52,039 nt of DNA from Oscillospiraceae bacterium (GTDB taxonomy: Bacteria; Bacillota; Clostridia; Oscillospirales; Ruminococcaceae): the NCBI GenBank assembly GCA_009777635.1, contig WRLK01000016.1:1-52039 (forward strand), read 5' to 3'. How positions within the stretch are numbered: position 1 is the first letter of the stretch; the number at the start of each line of letters is the position of its first letter. Shown here piece after piece: positions 15,061-23,677 of the stretch. Below the pieces are notes generated by a model, which worked only from the letters and a program-made list of their open reading frames with translations, did no database searches and had not been told where the DNA came from. The translations under genes were made by a program, and so were the position numbers.

Positions 15061-17049
15061 TTACGCGGATATTATATTTTCTAAAGCCACCGGCCTTAAT
15101 TCGGTAAAATCCTTGTCCTGCTGGACGTCGGTGTGCTGGAGGCTGTAATATTTTTCGCCGTTAAGAATGTCCCAGCTAAGCTTAAGCTCGCCGTCCACGG
15201 TAAACGGCGCCCCCTTGTACCAGCCTATATCGCCCCCGCTATAATCCCTGCTCGTATAATAAAAGGATATCTCATCCCCTATTACGATATCGTCATACCC
15301 TTTTTGTATAATGAGGCCGTCCTCCTGCCGCGCGCCGAGGATTCTGCCTCTTGGAGATTCCTCACAAAACGAAACGATAATATCGCAATCCCTGCCGTTT
15401 AACGATGCGGGTATCGCATACAGCACGCTGCGGCTCGTCCGGTTAATCTGATACATGCATACGGGCTTTCCGTTTATTTCGGGCCACATGGAGCTTAATC
15501 CGCTCTTGACAATCTCTCCGGTATTCATGCCGCTCCCGCTTTGTATGCCCGTCATGATATAGACCCCGGGCTTACCGTCAATTGGCTGCCATATGGCAAG
15601 CTCGGTTTTGACAGGCTCGTCAAGTGTCCCAAAGCGGCTTCGCCCGGCGGGGGAGCCCAGTCTTAGCATGCCGTAAAAATCGTTTAGATATCTTGTATAG
15701 TCGCCGTTCATATGAAGGGAGCGGTACATGTTAAGCGACATGTTCCCGACGGATTTGCCGCCGTAAATATAGTATACGCTCAAGCCCTTTAAATCGACGT
15801 TTGAATTGTGGCGGTTGTATACGACGCAGTTGTCAAGCGCTTTTAAAACAGCGGCTGATTCCCTTGGAAACAAATCGGAAAGCTTTGTGGCCATGTCGCC
15901 GATATCCACCATATCGCTTTCGTTGTCGCGCGGGCTTCCGATACCGAAGGTCTTTGTTCCGCCGCGCCTTGCCGCAAGCCGTTTGAAGGACGCCTCCCTG
16001 TCTGCGAGCATGGTGTCGGAGCACTGCTTCATGAGCGCCCCCAAGGAGCCCATAACCTCGTTTACCCTTGACAGGTCGACCACCGACAAGGCAAGGCTTT
16101 CGTTCGGGGAATTGCCGTAAAAATGCATGAAATAATCCACGATGACTTTTCCAAGGGCGCCGCCGCCGATGTTCGGATACTCGTTTAACACGGATAAAAA
16201 GTTGTAATTCCAGCCCTCATACGGCTCAATGTCAACGGAGGCTATGAGGTATTTCGCGTAATCCGCCGCAATCACCGCCATTTCGACCGTTGCCATAAGG
16301 CAGGAATCGAACCCTAAAAATTCAAGCTTTTGTTTTTTGAGATTTGAGTTTTCAAAAGCGTAATTTAAATCTAAAAGCGTTAAGTTGTTGTGGTTGAATT
16401 TTTCATCGTCGCCGAATCCCGCGATGGAGCCGCCGCCATGATCCCACATGATAAGCCCAAACTTATCCGCCGGGAAATTCTCCATCGTGAAATCAATAAA
16501 TCCGGAGAGTGTCCCGGGGTTTCCCATATTACGGAGCCCGATGCCGGCAACCCTGTTTAATGAGCCGCCCGAAAGCTCCCAAATCACACAGTTGTTCGCG
16601 GGTATCACATTGTTTTTCCATCTGTGGGCGCCGCCTGTAAAGATAACGATATTCGCGTTGTCCGGATTTACGCCTGCCCGCTGCATCTGCAAGATATCGG
16701 CGGTGCCTGCTCCCATTTTGCTCTCAAGGTCGCTTCCGTTCATGTAAACCATGATGGTATACGGCTTTTGCGCGCGTCTTTGCACGTTTGCCGAAGCCGA
16801 CGCTACATCCCACGGGGCAAAGGAAACCCCGCTAAAGTCAACCTTGCTGATTTCGCGGTAAAACCGCATCCGGCTGAGATCGACGGCGTCTTCGTTTAAA
16901 GCGGCGATCTGTCTGCCTTGTATCCTGCTGGTCGCAATGTTGCTCCCGCTGATGCTGCCAAGACTCCACGCGCCTGAAAACAGCATGCATGCTACTAAAG
17001 AAAAAAGTAGCAATTTTATTTTTTTATTTTTATGAAACACACGCCTCAA
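15061..17049 (-). CDS. Clostripain-family (C11) cysteine protease, exported
   Basis: A 662-residue secreted or membrane-tethered cysteine peptidase of family C11 (clan CD, Arg- or Lys-specific in known members). Residues 12-30 are a hydrophobic signal/anchor. The domain opens with YTIMVYMNGSDLES (97-110); the catalytic dyad is His204 in MWDHGGGS and Cys250 in GFDSCLMATVEMA. The region after about 470 is a beta-rich C-terminal extension of unknown function. Clostripains mature by self-cleavage, which is not predictable here. It is a monocistronic gene ending at a convergent terminator. Confidence 0.9.
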   Translation of the reverse strand: MRRVFHKNKKIKLLLFSLVACMLFSGAWSLGSISGSNIATSRIQGRQIAALNEDAVDLSRMRFYREISKVDFSGVSFAPWDVASASANVQRRAQKPYTIMVYMNGSDLESKMGAGTADILQMQRAGVNPDNANIVIFTGGAHRWKNNVIPANNCVIWELSGGSLNRVAGIGLRNMGNPGTLSGFIDFTMENFPADKFGLIMWDHGGGSIAGFGDDEKFNHNNLTLLDLNYAFENSNLKKQKLEFLGFDSCLMATVEMAVIAADYAKYLIASVDIEPYEGWNYNFLSVLNEYPNIGGGALGKVIVDYFMHFYGNSPNESLALSVVDLSRVNEVMGSLGALMKQCSDTMLADREASFKRLAARRGGTKTFGIGSPRDNESDMVDIGDMATKLSDLFPRESAAVLKALDNCVVYNRHNSNVDLKGLSVYYIYGGKSVGNMSLNMYRSLHMNGDYTRYLNDFYGMLRLGSPAGRSRFGTLDEPVKTELAIWQPIDGKPGVYIMTGIQSGSGMNTGEIVKSGLSSMWPEINGKPVCMYQINRTSRSVLYAIPASLNGRDCDIIVSFCEESPRGRILGARQEDGLIIQKGYDDIVIGDEISFYYTSRDYSGGDIGWYKGAPFTVDGELKLSWDILNGEKYYSLQHTDVQQDKDFTELRPVALENIISA

Positions 17050-17275
17050 ATCCTTTCTGCATTTAGTTTATCAACATTTCATGCGGAAATTCAATGACGC
17101 TTAAAGGTAATTTTATTATTATTTAATATGTAAAATCCACCGTATTTCTCTATTTTATGCTCTGATGGCAATGAGTTTACAGTATATAGTTCTTGACATT
17201 TTAAATAATAGAAGTGTCCTTATAAATCGTATAAAGATTTTTAAGGATGTTCCATGAAAGGAGAAAATTAAGATA

Positions 17276-17980
17276 ATGAATATCATTAAACCGATATTAA
17301 TAGGCACACTTGCCGCAGGCATAATCGCATCTACCGGTTGTGCGGGTAATGCGCCCGCGAATAGATACGCAGGAAACCGCGGATGGGACGGCGGAGGCTT
17401 TGGCCGCTATACTTTTGACGGCGGAAGCGCGCATCTCGGCCGCGACGGCGGCTTTTACGGCCCTTATGGCGCAGGCGGCACAGCCCGCGAAGGCTATGTA
17501 TACGACGGTGGCAGAAGCATAGTCCGCCGCGATGGTTTTGACGGCCATATGAACCGCGGTTTTATACACCGTGACGGCAGAAGGACTGTCCGCGACGGTT
17601 TTGACGGTCAAATGAACCGTGAAGGCCGCTTCGACGGCAGCAGCTTCACCCGTGATGGCTATAACAGCAACATGAACCGCAATCACGGCGGCAGAAACAC
17701 AACCACCCATGACGGGCGTGACGGCAACATGAACCGCAATCAAGACGGCAGAAACACAACCCTTGACGGGCGTGACGGCAACATGAACCGCAATCAAGAC
17801 GGCAGAAACACAACCACCCATGACGGGCGTGACGGCAACATGAACCGCAATCACGGCGGCAGAAACACAACCACCCATGACGGACGCAACAGCAATGTGA
17901 ACCCTAACAACGGCGCCGCAAACCGCAGCAGCCATTTAGGCCGCGACGGAATGAACGCAACACAGAAACCGTCTTTGTAA
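17276..17980 (+). CDS. Exported Gly/Asn/Arg/Asp-rich repeat protein (possible lipoprotein)
   Basis: A 234-residue low-complexity protein of unknown function. The N-terminus is a signal peptide ending in ASTGC (Cys22), a weak lipobox. The rest is extremely rich in Gly, Asp, Arg and Asn and lacks larger hydrophobics. From about residue 133, near-identical 18-19-residue units begin with MNRN and contain GGRNTT or DGRNTT followed by HDGRDGN, in about four copies, encoded by 54- or 57-bp DNA repeats (about 17670-17890). Composition recalls spore-coat-like or surface repeat proteins. AAAGGAG is 12 nt before the ATG, longer than usual. Confidence 0.7.
   Translation: MNIIKPILIGTLAAGIIASTGCAGNAPANRYAGNRGWDGGGFGRYTFDGGSAHLGRDGGFYGPYGAGGTAREGYVYDGGRSIVRRDGFDGHMNRGFIHRDGRRTVRDGFDGQMNREGRFDGSSFTRDGYNSNMNRNHGGRNTTTHDGRDGNMNRNQDGRNTTLDGRDGNMNRNQDGRNTTTHDGRDGNMNRNHGGRNTTTHDGRNSNVNPNNGAANRSSHLGRDGMNATQKPSL
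17672..17890. repeat. Coding tandem repeat, 54-57 bp units
   Basis: Four nearly identical copies of a unit starting ATGAACCGCAATCA (with AAGACGG or CGGCGG variants) within the repeat protein gene. One copy lacks a codon (54 instead of 57 bp), so copy number is likely to vary between strains. Confidence 0.75.
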
Positions 17981-17994
17981 CGGATTAAAATCCG

Positions 17995-18026
17995 GATTAG
18001 GGTATGACATCGTTCATACCCTAATC
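17995..18026. terminator. Convergent hairpin terminator
   Basis: GATTAGGGTATGA (17995-18007) and TCATACCCTAATC (18014-18026), 13 bp perfect. It overlaps the stop codon of the opposing oxidoreductase gene. Confidence 0.7.
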
Positions 18027-19499
18027 TATTTGAGGGCGTTCCAATTTTAAGAGCGCAGGCCCGCCGATCACGTTTCCCTCATAATCGTAACGTGAGCCGT
18101 GGCATGTGCAGTCCCATGTGTTTTCGTCCTTGTTCCACTTTAAGGCGCAGCCCATATGAGTGCACATCGGCTTCACCGGAAAAATACGCCCGTCGCCGTC
18201 TTTGTACACCCCGACGCGCTTTTGGTTTATCTGGACGATACCGCCTTCGCCGTCCTTTAAGTCCTGCAAGCTTTTGTCAGCCGCGGTGAGATGCGTCAAA
18301 AAATTCCCGGCGATGTCGACGGATTCCTTTATAAAGCTTTTAGACTGAAGCCCCAAGTCCTTCCGTTTTAAGCTGAAGACGTCCTGATACTCGCTTTCTC
18401 CTTTAACGATCAAATCACTGATGACGTCAGCCGCCGCCATGCTTCCGCTCATGCCCCATTTGTTAAAGCCCGTTGCGATATAAACATTTTCCTTATGGCT
18501 TTCTAAGCGCCCGATATACGGGATTTTGTCGTGAGTCATGCAATCCTGCGCCGACCACATGCACACGATTTGGCCGCCCGGATAATATTCCCCCGCTTTT
18601 TTTATCAAGCCGTCAAAATGCAGATTTTTATCGTCGTGTCCCGTTTTGTGGTCATAAGCGCCCAAAATAAGCGCATCGCCTTGCGGGCGAAAGGAAAGCC
18701 CTCCTTTTTTGCAGTCAAGGTACATATCCCGGATTGTCCCCGCGTTTTGAAGCGCTAAGACATATGAGCGGTCCTGATAGATTTTTGTAAATATAAGCAA
18801 GGCTTTATCGATAAAAGGATAACGCGAACAGGATATCACATGCTTCGCACGGATATTACCGCGATCGGTTTGAACAACGCCCTCCTTTAGGCCGGTGGCT
18901 TTCGTTTCCGTATAGATTTTGCATCCGTTTTCAGTGAGTAAGCCGCAAATGTGGCGCGCAAATTTTAAAGGGTGAAAGTGAGCCTGGCCCGGGAAAGCAA
19001 CCGCTGCCTCGACCGTAAAGGGAAGCTCTGTTTTTCGGGAGAGTTCAGCATTCATACCAAGCCTTTTCGCGGCGGCAACCTCGTCCTCGATCGGCTGCAC
19101 TTCATGACCGGACGTCGCGTAAACCCACGCGTTACAAACGGTAAAATCACAATCGATTTTCTCGCGGCTTATAATCTCGCTAAACAATCCGACCGCTTTT
19201 TCGTTTGCGCCGAGATACTGCGCCGCCATATCCTCCCCAAAGCCCTTCATAAGACGCGAATATATCAAGCCGTGCTGTGAGGTTATTTTTGCGGTTGTAT
19301 ACGCGGTAACGCCGCTCAATACCTCAGCCGCGTCGATGATGACGATATCCTCAAAGCCCTTTCGGTACAGCAAATACGCGCACAATAAGCCTGACATCCC
19401 CGCTCCGACGATTACGGCGTCCGCTTGCGTGTCCCCTTGTAACGGCTTAAACCGCGGCATATCTTCAAGCTGCCAAAACGACTTGCGCTCCGTGTTCAC
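18021..19499 (-). CDS. FAD-dependent oxidoreductase with C-terminal Rieske domain
   Basis: A 492-residue cytosolic flavoprotein of the DAO/GlpO-like family (as in B. subtilis YhfW). The dinucleotide-binding motif is DAVIVGAGMSGLLCAYLL (about 27-44). A second FAD segment is YIATGFNKWGMSGSM. Residues about 405-492 are a Rieske [2Fe-2S] domain with CTHMGCAL and CTCHGSRYD (Cys-His...Cys-His), so electrons may pass from an amino- or hydroxy-substrate through FAD to the iron-sulfur cluster. The substrate is unknown. The start is GTG with GGAGGG about 9 nt upstream. Confidence 0.9.
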   Translation of the reverse strand: MNTERKSFWQLEDMPRFKPLQGDTQADAVIVGAGMSGLLCAYLLYRKGFEDIVIIDAAEVLSGVTAYTTAKITSQHGLIYSRLMKGFGEDMAAQYLGANEKAVGLFSEIISREKIDCDFTVCNAWVYATSGHEVQPIEDEVAAAKRLGMNAELSRKTELPFTVEAAVAFPGQAHFHPLKFARHICGLLTENGCKIYTETKATGLKEGVVQTDRGNIRAKHVISCSRYPFIDKALLIFTKIYQDRSYVLALQNAGTIRDMYLDCKKGGLSFRPQGDALILGAYDHKTGHDDKNLHFDGLIKKAGEYYPGGQIVCMWSAQDCMTHDKIPYIGRLESHKENVYIATGFNKWGMSGSMAAADVISDLIVKGESEYQDVFSLKRKDLGLQSKSFIKESVDIAGNFLTHLTAADKSLQDLKDGEGGIVQINQKRVGVYKDGDGRIFPVKPMCTHMGCALKWNKDENTWDCTCHGSRYDYEGNVIGGPALLKLERPQID

Positions 19500-19570
19500 G
19501 ATAATATCCCTCCTAGCTTTGCGTTTATTGTACTGTAAAGCCCTCCATTTTATACGCCGGACAACGAAAC

Positions 19571-19598
19571 AAGGGCCGCGTGTTTAAACGCAGCCCTT
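19571..19598 (-). terminator. Hairpin after the GNAT gene
   Basis: AAGGGC-CGCGT and ACGCA-GCCCTT arms between the GNAT stop and the oxidoreductase start; moderately T-rich on the minus strand. Confidence 0.5.
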
Positions 19599-19625
19599 GA
19601 GTTAACCCTGTGTTTTCCCGGGAAA

Positions 19626-20087
19626 TCATTTGATATATAGAACCATATCGCCGGTTTCATCGCAAAAACCGTATCTTTCATACAACGGCCTGCCCGCGTT
19701 TGTAGCGTTTAAGGTGATTTTTTTATATCCCCGGCCTTTCGCTTCCTCAACCGTCCTTTTAAGAAGCTCCATGCCGATCCCCCGCTTTCTGTATCCGGGA
19801 AAGGTAAACATATTCATTATATAGGCCACCTTGCCGTCGGGACATTTTAAAGACGGCGGTACATTGTAAAAAATCAAGCCGCTGGTCGCAACGATCTTTT
19901 CGCCGTCAACGGCAAGCCACGCGATAAAGCTGCCGTCCGCGACCGCCGTTTTAAAGTAAACCCGGTTAGCGGTTTCCATTTTTACCCGCTCCTCTTCCGA
20001 CGACAAATCATTTGCCTCCTTTAAGAATATGCTTCTGATTCTCGCAAGATCGTCAATATCGTTTATAGCCGCCTTTCTGAAATCCAT
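19626..20087 (-). CDS. GNAT-family N-acetyltransferase
   Basis: A 153-residue acetyltransferase. The acetyl-CoA pyrophosphate-binding motif A is FPGYRKRGIGMELLKRTVEEAKGRGYKKITLNA (Arg/Gln-x-x-Gly-x-Gly/Ala form), followed by NAGRPLYERYGFCDE typical of the C-terminal strand pair. The acceptor (amine, antibiotic, protein) cannot be inferred. CAGGAGG lies 6 nt before the ATG. It is the last gene of a three-gene run with the permease and DUF362 genes; spacing to the permease is about 31 nt. Confidence 0.88.
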   Translation of the reverse strand: MDFRKAAINDIDDLARIRSIFLKEANDLSSEEERVKMETANRVYFKTAVADGSFIAWLAVDGEKIVATSGLIFYNVPPSLKCPDGKVAYIMNMFTFPGYRKRGIGMELLKRTVEEAKGRGYKKITLNATNAGRPLYERYGFCDETGDMVLYIK

Positions 20088-20118
20088 TTTATACCTCCTG
20101 AAAAATACTGTCGGTTTT

Positions 20119-21033
20119 CTATATCCAGCCCCGCCTCAGAAAATCCACGGCGATACCCGCCGCATAGGCGAAAAACATCGAGAACAACAGGTAAAGCAGA
20201 AACCGTTTTAAGCCGAGCACAATCTTGACGGCGCCGAGGTTTGTGATTTTCGTAGCCGGTCCCGCAATCATAAAAGCCGCGGCGCTCCCCGCGCTCATAC
20301 CGCTTGCAAGCCAGCCTTGAAGCAACGGAATCGTACCGCCGCCGCAAACGTATACCGGCACGCCAATCGTTGCCGCCATAAGCGCGCCGAATGCTTTTTC
20401 GCCGCCGAACATCCCCGCCACCACGCTTTCAGGGATATACCGGGTAAACGCCGCCGAAAGAGCTACGCCTATGAGGAAATACGGCCCCGTCGCTTTGATG
20501 TTGCGCCAGATATTTTTTATAAGCCGCATAAGGATATTCGGGTCCGTATCGCGGTTTTGAGGCTCCTTAAAACCCGAAAAATCAAAGAATCCTTCGCCCT
20601 TGTAAAAATACCGGACTAAAAGACCGGCGATCATCCCGCATAAAAGGCATGTTGCAATGCGAACAGCCAGAATAAAGCTTCCAAGAGCCGCGCTGTAAGC
20701 GATAAGCTGCGGGTTTAGTAAAATGGAACTCATCATGAAAGCCGCGAGCATGTCGTCTTTCATGCCTTTTCCGGAAAACGCGGCCGCAATCGGGACCGTG
20801 CCGTACATGCACAGCGGCGACGCCGCCCCTATCAGGCTTGCGGGAATAACCCCGAGCGCTCCCAGCTTCTTACCATTAAGCGCTGCGAACATCCGGTATA
20901 GCTTTTCCCTGCCGAGCACCGAGAGCATGGAGCCTGTCACGACGCCAAGCGCCCAGTACATGAAAATCTGCTCAACCTGGATGAAGAAGAAATACCGAAG
21001 GTAGATGAACTCGCGCGTTAAAATTTCAGCCAT
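20119..21033 (-). CDS. Permease of the ArsP/UPF0718 (DUF318) family
   Basis: A 304-residue inner-membrane protein with about eight hydrophobic helices in two homologous halves. The family signatures are SPLCMYGTVPIAAAFSGKGM (about 70-90), and CGGGTIPLLQGWLASGMSAGSAAAFMIAGPATKITNLGA in the second half. Characterised relatives (ArsP) export methylated or aromatic arsenicals; no ars regulator or reductase is nearby, so the substrate is open. I use the ATG at 21033 with TGAGG upstream; it overlaps the end of the DUF362 gene by a few bases, implying translational coupling. Confidence 0.85.
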   Translation of the reverse strand: MAEILTREFIYLRYFFFIQVEQIFMYWALGVVTGSMLSVLGREKLYRMFAALNGKKLGALGVIPASLIGAASPLCMYGTVPIAAAFSGKGMKDDMLAAFMMSSILLNPQLIAYSAALGSFILAVRIATCLLCGMIAGLLVRYFYKGEGFFDFSGFKEPQNRDTDPNILMRLIKNIWRNIKATGPYFLIGVALSAAFTRYIPESVVAGMFGGEKAFGALMAATIGVPVYVCGGGTIPLLQGWLASGMSAGSAAAFMIAGPATKITNLGAVKIVLGLKRFLLYLLFSMFFAYAAGIAVDFLRRGWI

Positions 21034-22063
21034 CAATCCTCACCAGAGTATATTCGCGGCTTCCCATGCCAATGTTGGCGGCGTGGTCGATTGTGAGCAT
21101 CCCGTTTCTTGCGTTTATGCGGTTCATCAGCGCTTCGCCGTCGGGGGCGGCCATGACCAAATCGATGCATGCCATATCAAGCGCCACAGGGTCAAGGGAC
21201 GCTAAAACGCCGATATCGTGCATATCCGGCTCGCGCGGGTTGCCGACGCAGTCGCAGTCGATGGACAGCCGGTTCATCACGTTGATGTAAAGCAGACGGC
21301 CGTCCAGATACTCCACGATACTGTTTCCGGCTTCCGCCATGCCTTTTAAGAAGTCGTCCTGATTGCCGGAATATCCTGTTTTTTGTTTGCCGCCGGAATG
21401 AATCCAGCTTTTCCCTCCCGCCGACGCGATGCCGATCGCAACGTTCTTAATCGCGCCTCCGTATCCCGCCATCTGATGCCCCTTGAAGTGTGAGAGCACG
21501 ACGTAGTAATCGTAATCCGGGAAAGCGGCGCCCACAAAGTTTTCAGCAAGCACCTCGCCGCCCAAGACCGGAATGCTGATTTCGCCGTCGGCGTCAAGCA
21601 GCTTAAACGGCGCTATGTCGGTGAAGCCGTGGTCTTTCGCCACCTGCAAATGCATCGCGTTGCTCGCGCGGCTTCCGGCGACCGCGTTTGTCTCAACAAT
21701 CGTGCCGCCTGTCAGCCGCACCAAATCCCCTATCAGCTCCGGGCGCAGGTAATTGCTGTTCGGCGGCTCACCCGTGTGCACCTTTACGGCGACGCTGCCC
21801 GCTAAAGCAACCTCAAGCGCGTTGTAGATTTCGACCAAGCTTTCGGGACTTATTTCGGACGTCATGTAAACGACGGGCGGGCCGGTTTCCACAGGCGGAT
21901 CGGGAAGCGGCGGCTCCGGCCCGGCGGTCTCCGTCTCCTGCACGTTTACGGACGGCGTTTCCGCGGCAGGCTGCCTTAAATCATCCCGCGCGTCCCCGCA
22001 ACCCGCGAAAAGCAAGGAAACCAGCATAAAAATCAATATGAAAATAATTTGTTTTTTCATCAT
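21026..22063 (-). CDS. DUF362-domain lipoprotein
   Basis: A 345-residue exported protein of unknown biochemical function. The signal peptide ends in a lipobox (LLFAGC, Cys22), and a Pro/Glu-rich linker (about 28-65) leads to the DUF362 domain. Conserved blocks include GGTIVETNAVAGSRASNAMHLQ, LSHFKGHQMAGYGGAIKNVAIGIAS and DPVALDMACIDLVMAAP. Many cytosolic DUF362 proteins carry extra ferredoxin cysteines; this one has none, so it is the extracytoplasmic, cluster-free form. GGAGG lies 7 nt before the start. It is first in the run with permease and GNAT. Confidence 0.85.
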   Translation of the reverse strand: MMKKQIIFILIFMLVSLLFAGCGDARDDLRQPAAETPSVNVQETETAGPEPPLPDPPVETGPPVVYMTSEISPESLVEIYNALEVALAGSVAVKVHTGEPPNSNYLRPELIGDLVRLTGGTIVETNAVAGSRASNAMHLQVAKDHGFTDIAPFKLLDADGEISIPVLGGEVLAENFVGAAFPDYDYYVVLSHFKGHQMAGYGGAIKNVAIGIASAGGKSWIHSGGKQKTGYSGNQDDFLKGMAEAGNSIVEYLDGRLLYINVMNRLSIDCDCVGNPREPDMHDIGVLASLDPVALDMACIDLVMAAPDGEALMNRINARNGMLTIDHAANIGMGSREYTLVRIDG

Positions 22064-22153
22064 GGCATGACCTCCCGCATTGTATATACAAATTTTATCA
22101 TGCTATAAAAACAAAATCAATGCGAATCATGCGCGAATAAAGACAAAAAAACC

Positions 22154-22182
22154 TTGACAATTTAGAGCGAATTCGCTAATGT
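22154..22182 (+). promoter_or_regulatory. Promoter of the patatin gene
   Basis: Perfect TTGACA (22154-22159), 17-nt spacer, TAATGT (22177-22182). Its -10 covers the upstream ATG at 22179, so that ATG would not be transcribed; this supports the GTG start at 22215. Confidence 0.5.
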
Positions 22183-22214
22183 ATAGCCTATCAAGCCTAA
22201 AAGGGGGATTCCCG

Positions 22215-23399
22215 GTGCGCGGGTTGGCATTGGAGGGCGGCGGCGCCAGAGGCGCGTACCACATTGGCGTTGTAAAGGCGTTGATGGAGCACGGCTATGA
22301 ATTTGACGGCTTTGTCGGCACGTCCATCGGAGCTATCAACGCGGCGATTTTAGCGCAGGGCGACTTTCAAAGGGCGCTTGATTTGTGGACCGGCATCTCG
22401 ATTGAAAAAATCTTTGACGAGGATGAACGCCCGCTGCTTCAACTGATTGACGCGAAAAGCTTAAAAGCAGATTTAGATTTGGTTTCATCCTCGAAAAGAA
22501 AGGCGCTTAAAAAGATCATCGACGGCAGGGGAATCAGCACGGATAAAATGCAAAAAATCCTTGATGAAATCATAGACGAGGATAAAATCCGCTCGTCCGG
22601 GAAGGATTACGGCTTAGTGACGATATCCCTAAGCGAGAGAAAGCCGTATGAATTGATGCTTGAGGATATACCATATGGGCAGTTTTTCAATTATGTGATG
22701 GCAAGCGCGTCTTTTCCCGGATTCAAGCCTGAATTAATCGAAGAGAAAAAGTTTTTAGACGGCGCGTTTTATGATAATTGCCCGTATCACCTGCTTATTC
22801 AAAAAGGCTATGACGAAGTGATTGCGATAAGGACAAACGCCCGCGGCGTATTTAAAAAGGTGGACGACGAGAAAGTCAAGGTTATCGTTCCGCGCGACGA
22901 CTTAGGGAGCATCATGCTCTTTATGCCGGATAACTGCGCCGAAAAGATAAAGCTCGGGTATCATGACGGCCTGCGTTTCCTTCTGAATCTGCGCGGCAAC
23001 ACATATTATATACGCCCCGCAGGCATAAAGGATATGACCGAAAGGCTGATGTTGCTCAGCGACGACGTGATCCAAAAAGCAGGGAAGCTCTTAAACGTCC
23101 CGCAGATGCCTGAAAAGCGCATGCTGTTTGAAAAGATTATACCGCAGCTTGGCGAGTACTTAAAGCTCGACAAGGATTTTGATTACGCGGATTTCACAAT
23201 CGCCCTGCTGGAACGCGCGGCAGAACAAAAAGAGATCGACCGGTACGGAGTTTATGATTACAGCGAGCTGTGCGATTTAATAAAGAAGGCGCATGTCGCG
23301 GCAGATAAGATGAAGCCGTTTGTAGGCCTGCCCGAAAATTACAGGTTCAAAAACAAGAAAAGGGCGGTTAAATTGCTTAGCAGATACCTGCTGCATTAG
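22215..23399 (+). CDS. Patatin-like phospholipase/acyl hydrolase
   Basis: A 394-residue serine lipid acyl hydrolase of the patatin family. The oxyanion motif is GGGARG (8-13), the nucleophile elbow is GTSIG with Ser37, and the catalytic Asp is in FLDGAFYDN, giving the Ser-Asp dyad. Residues beyond about 290 form a helical C-terminal extension. There is no signal peptide, so it acts on cytosolic or inner-leaflet lipids. I choose GTG at 22215, preceded by AAGGGGG at 7 nt; the in-frame ATG at 22179 adds 12 residues but falls in the promoter -10. Confidence 0.88.
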   Translation: MRGLALEGGGARGAYHIGVVKALMEHGYEFDGFVGTSIGAINAAILAQGDFQRALDLWTGISIEKIFDEDERPLLQLIDAKSLKADLDLVSSSKRKALKKIIDGRGISTDKMQKILDEIIDEDKIRSSGKDYGLVTISLSERKPYELMLEDIPYGQFFNYVMASASFPGFKPELIEEKKFLDGAFYDNCPYHLLIQKGYDEVIAIRTNARGVFKKVDDEKVKVIVPRDDLGSIMLFMPDNCAEKIKLGYHDGLRFLLNLRGNTYYIRPAGIKDMTERLMLLSDDVIQKAGKLLNVPQMPEKRMLFEKIIPQLGEYLKLDKDFDYADFTIALLERAAEQKEIDRYGVYDYSELCDLIKKAHVAADKMKPFVGLPENYRFKNKKRAVKLLSRYLLH

Positions 23400-23411
23400 C
23401 TGTACTAGCAC

Positions 23412-23440
23412 TTGACACGCTTTGCAATTGGGAATATAAT
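23412..23440 (+). promoter_or_regulatory. Perfect consensus promoter upstream of the BTAD regulator
   Basis: TTGACA (23412-23417), 17-nt spacer, TATAAT (23435-23440). The predicted transcript would run through the inverted-repeat element at 23460-23627 before reaching the gene at 23678. Confidence 0.8.
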
Positions 23441-23459
23441 GAAATTGGACATAATCCGC

Positions 23460-23627
23460 TTAGAACCTGTCTTCGGTAACCGAAATGTTCAGATTTTGAG
23501 CGAATTTTTCGTCAGACAAGGCGAATTTTCGCAGGAATACTTGGCGTATTTCAAGGAAATTTAACACAGTATGGCGGAAAATTCGCCAAAAGATGGGCAT
23601 TATGCGGTGCTGAAGACAGGTTCTTAA
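23460..23627. repeat. MITE-like element, full-length copy
   Basis: About 168 bp bounded by 13-bp perfect inverted repeats (AGAACCTGTCTTC at 23462-23474, complement at 23612-23624). It has no coding capacity; internal arms such as GGCGAATTTTCGC and GGCGGAAAATTCGCC can fold. An internally deleted copy is at 37311-37391. Confidence 0.75.
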
Positions 23628-23677
23628 GTAAACCTATGGGCGAGTTTTTCGTTGCAGCTGGCTTTAGGAGGCTAAAC

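Noticed and set aside
17297-17935. 212-codon antisense frame with AVHVAV repeats
   Set aside because: Shadow of the repeat-rich exported protein gene on the plus strand, which has the signal peptide and a ribosome site.
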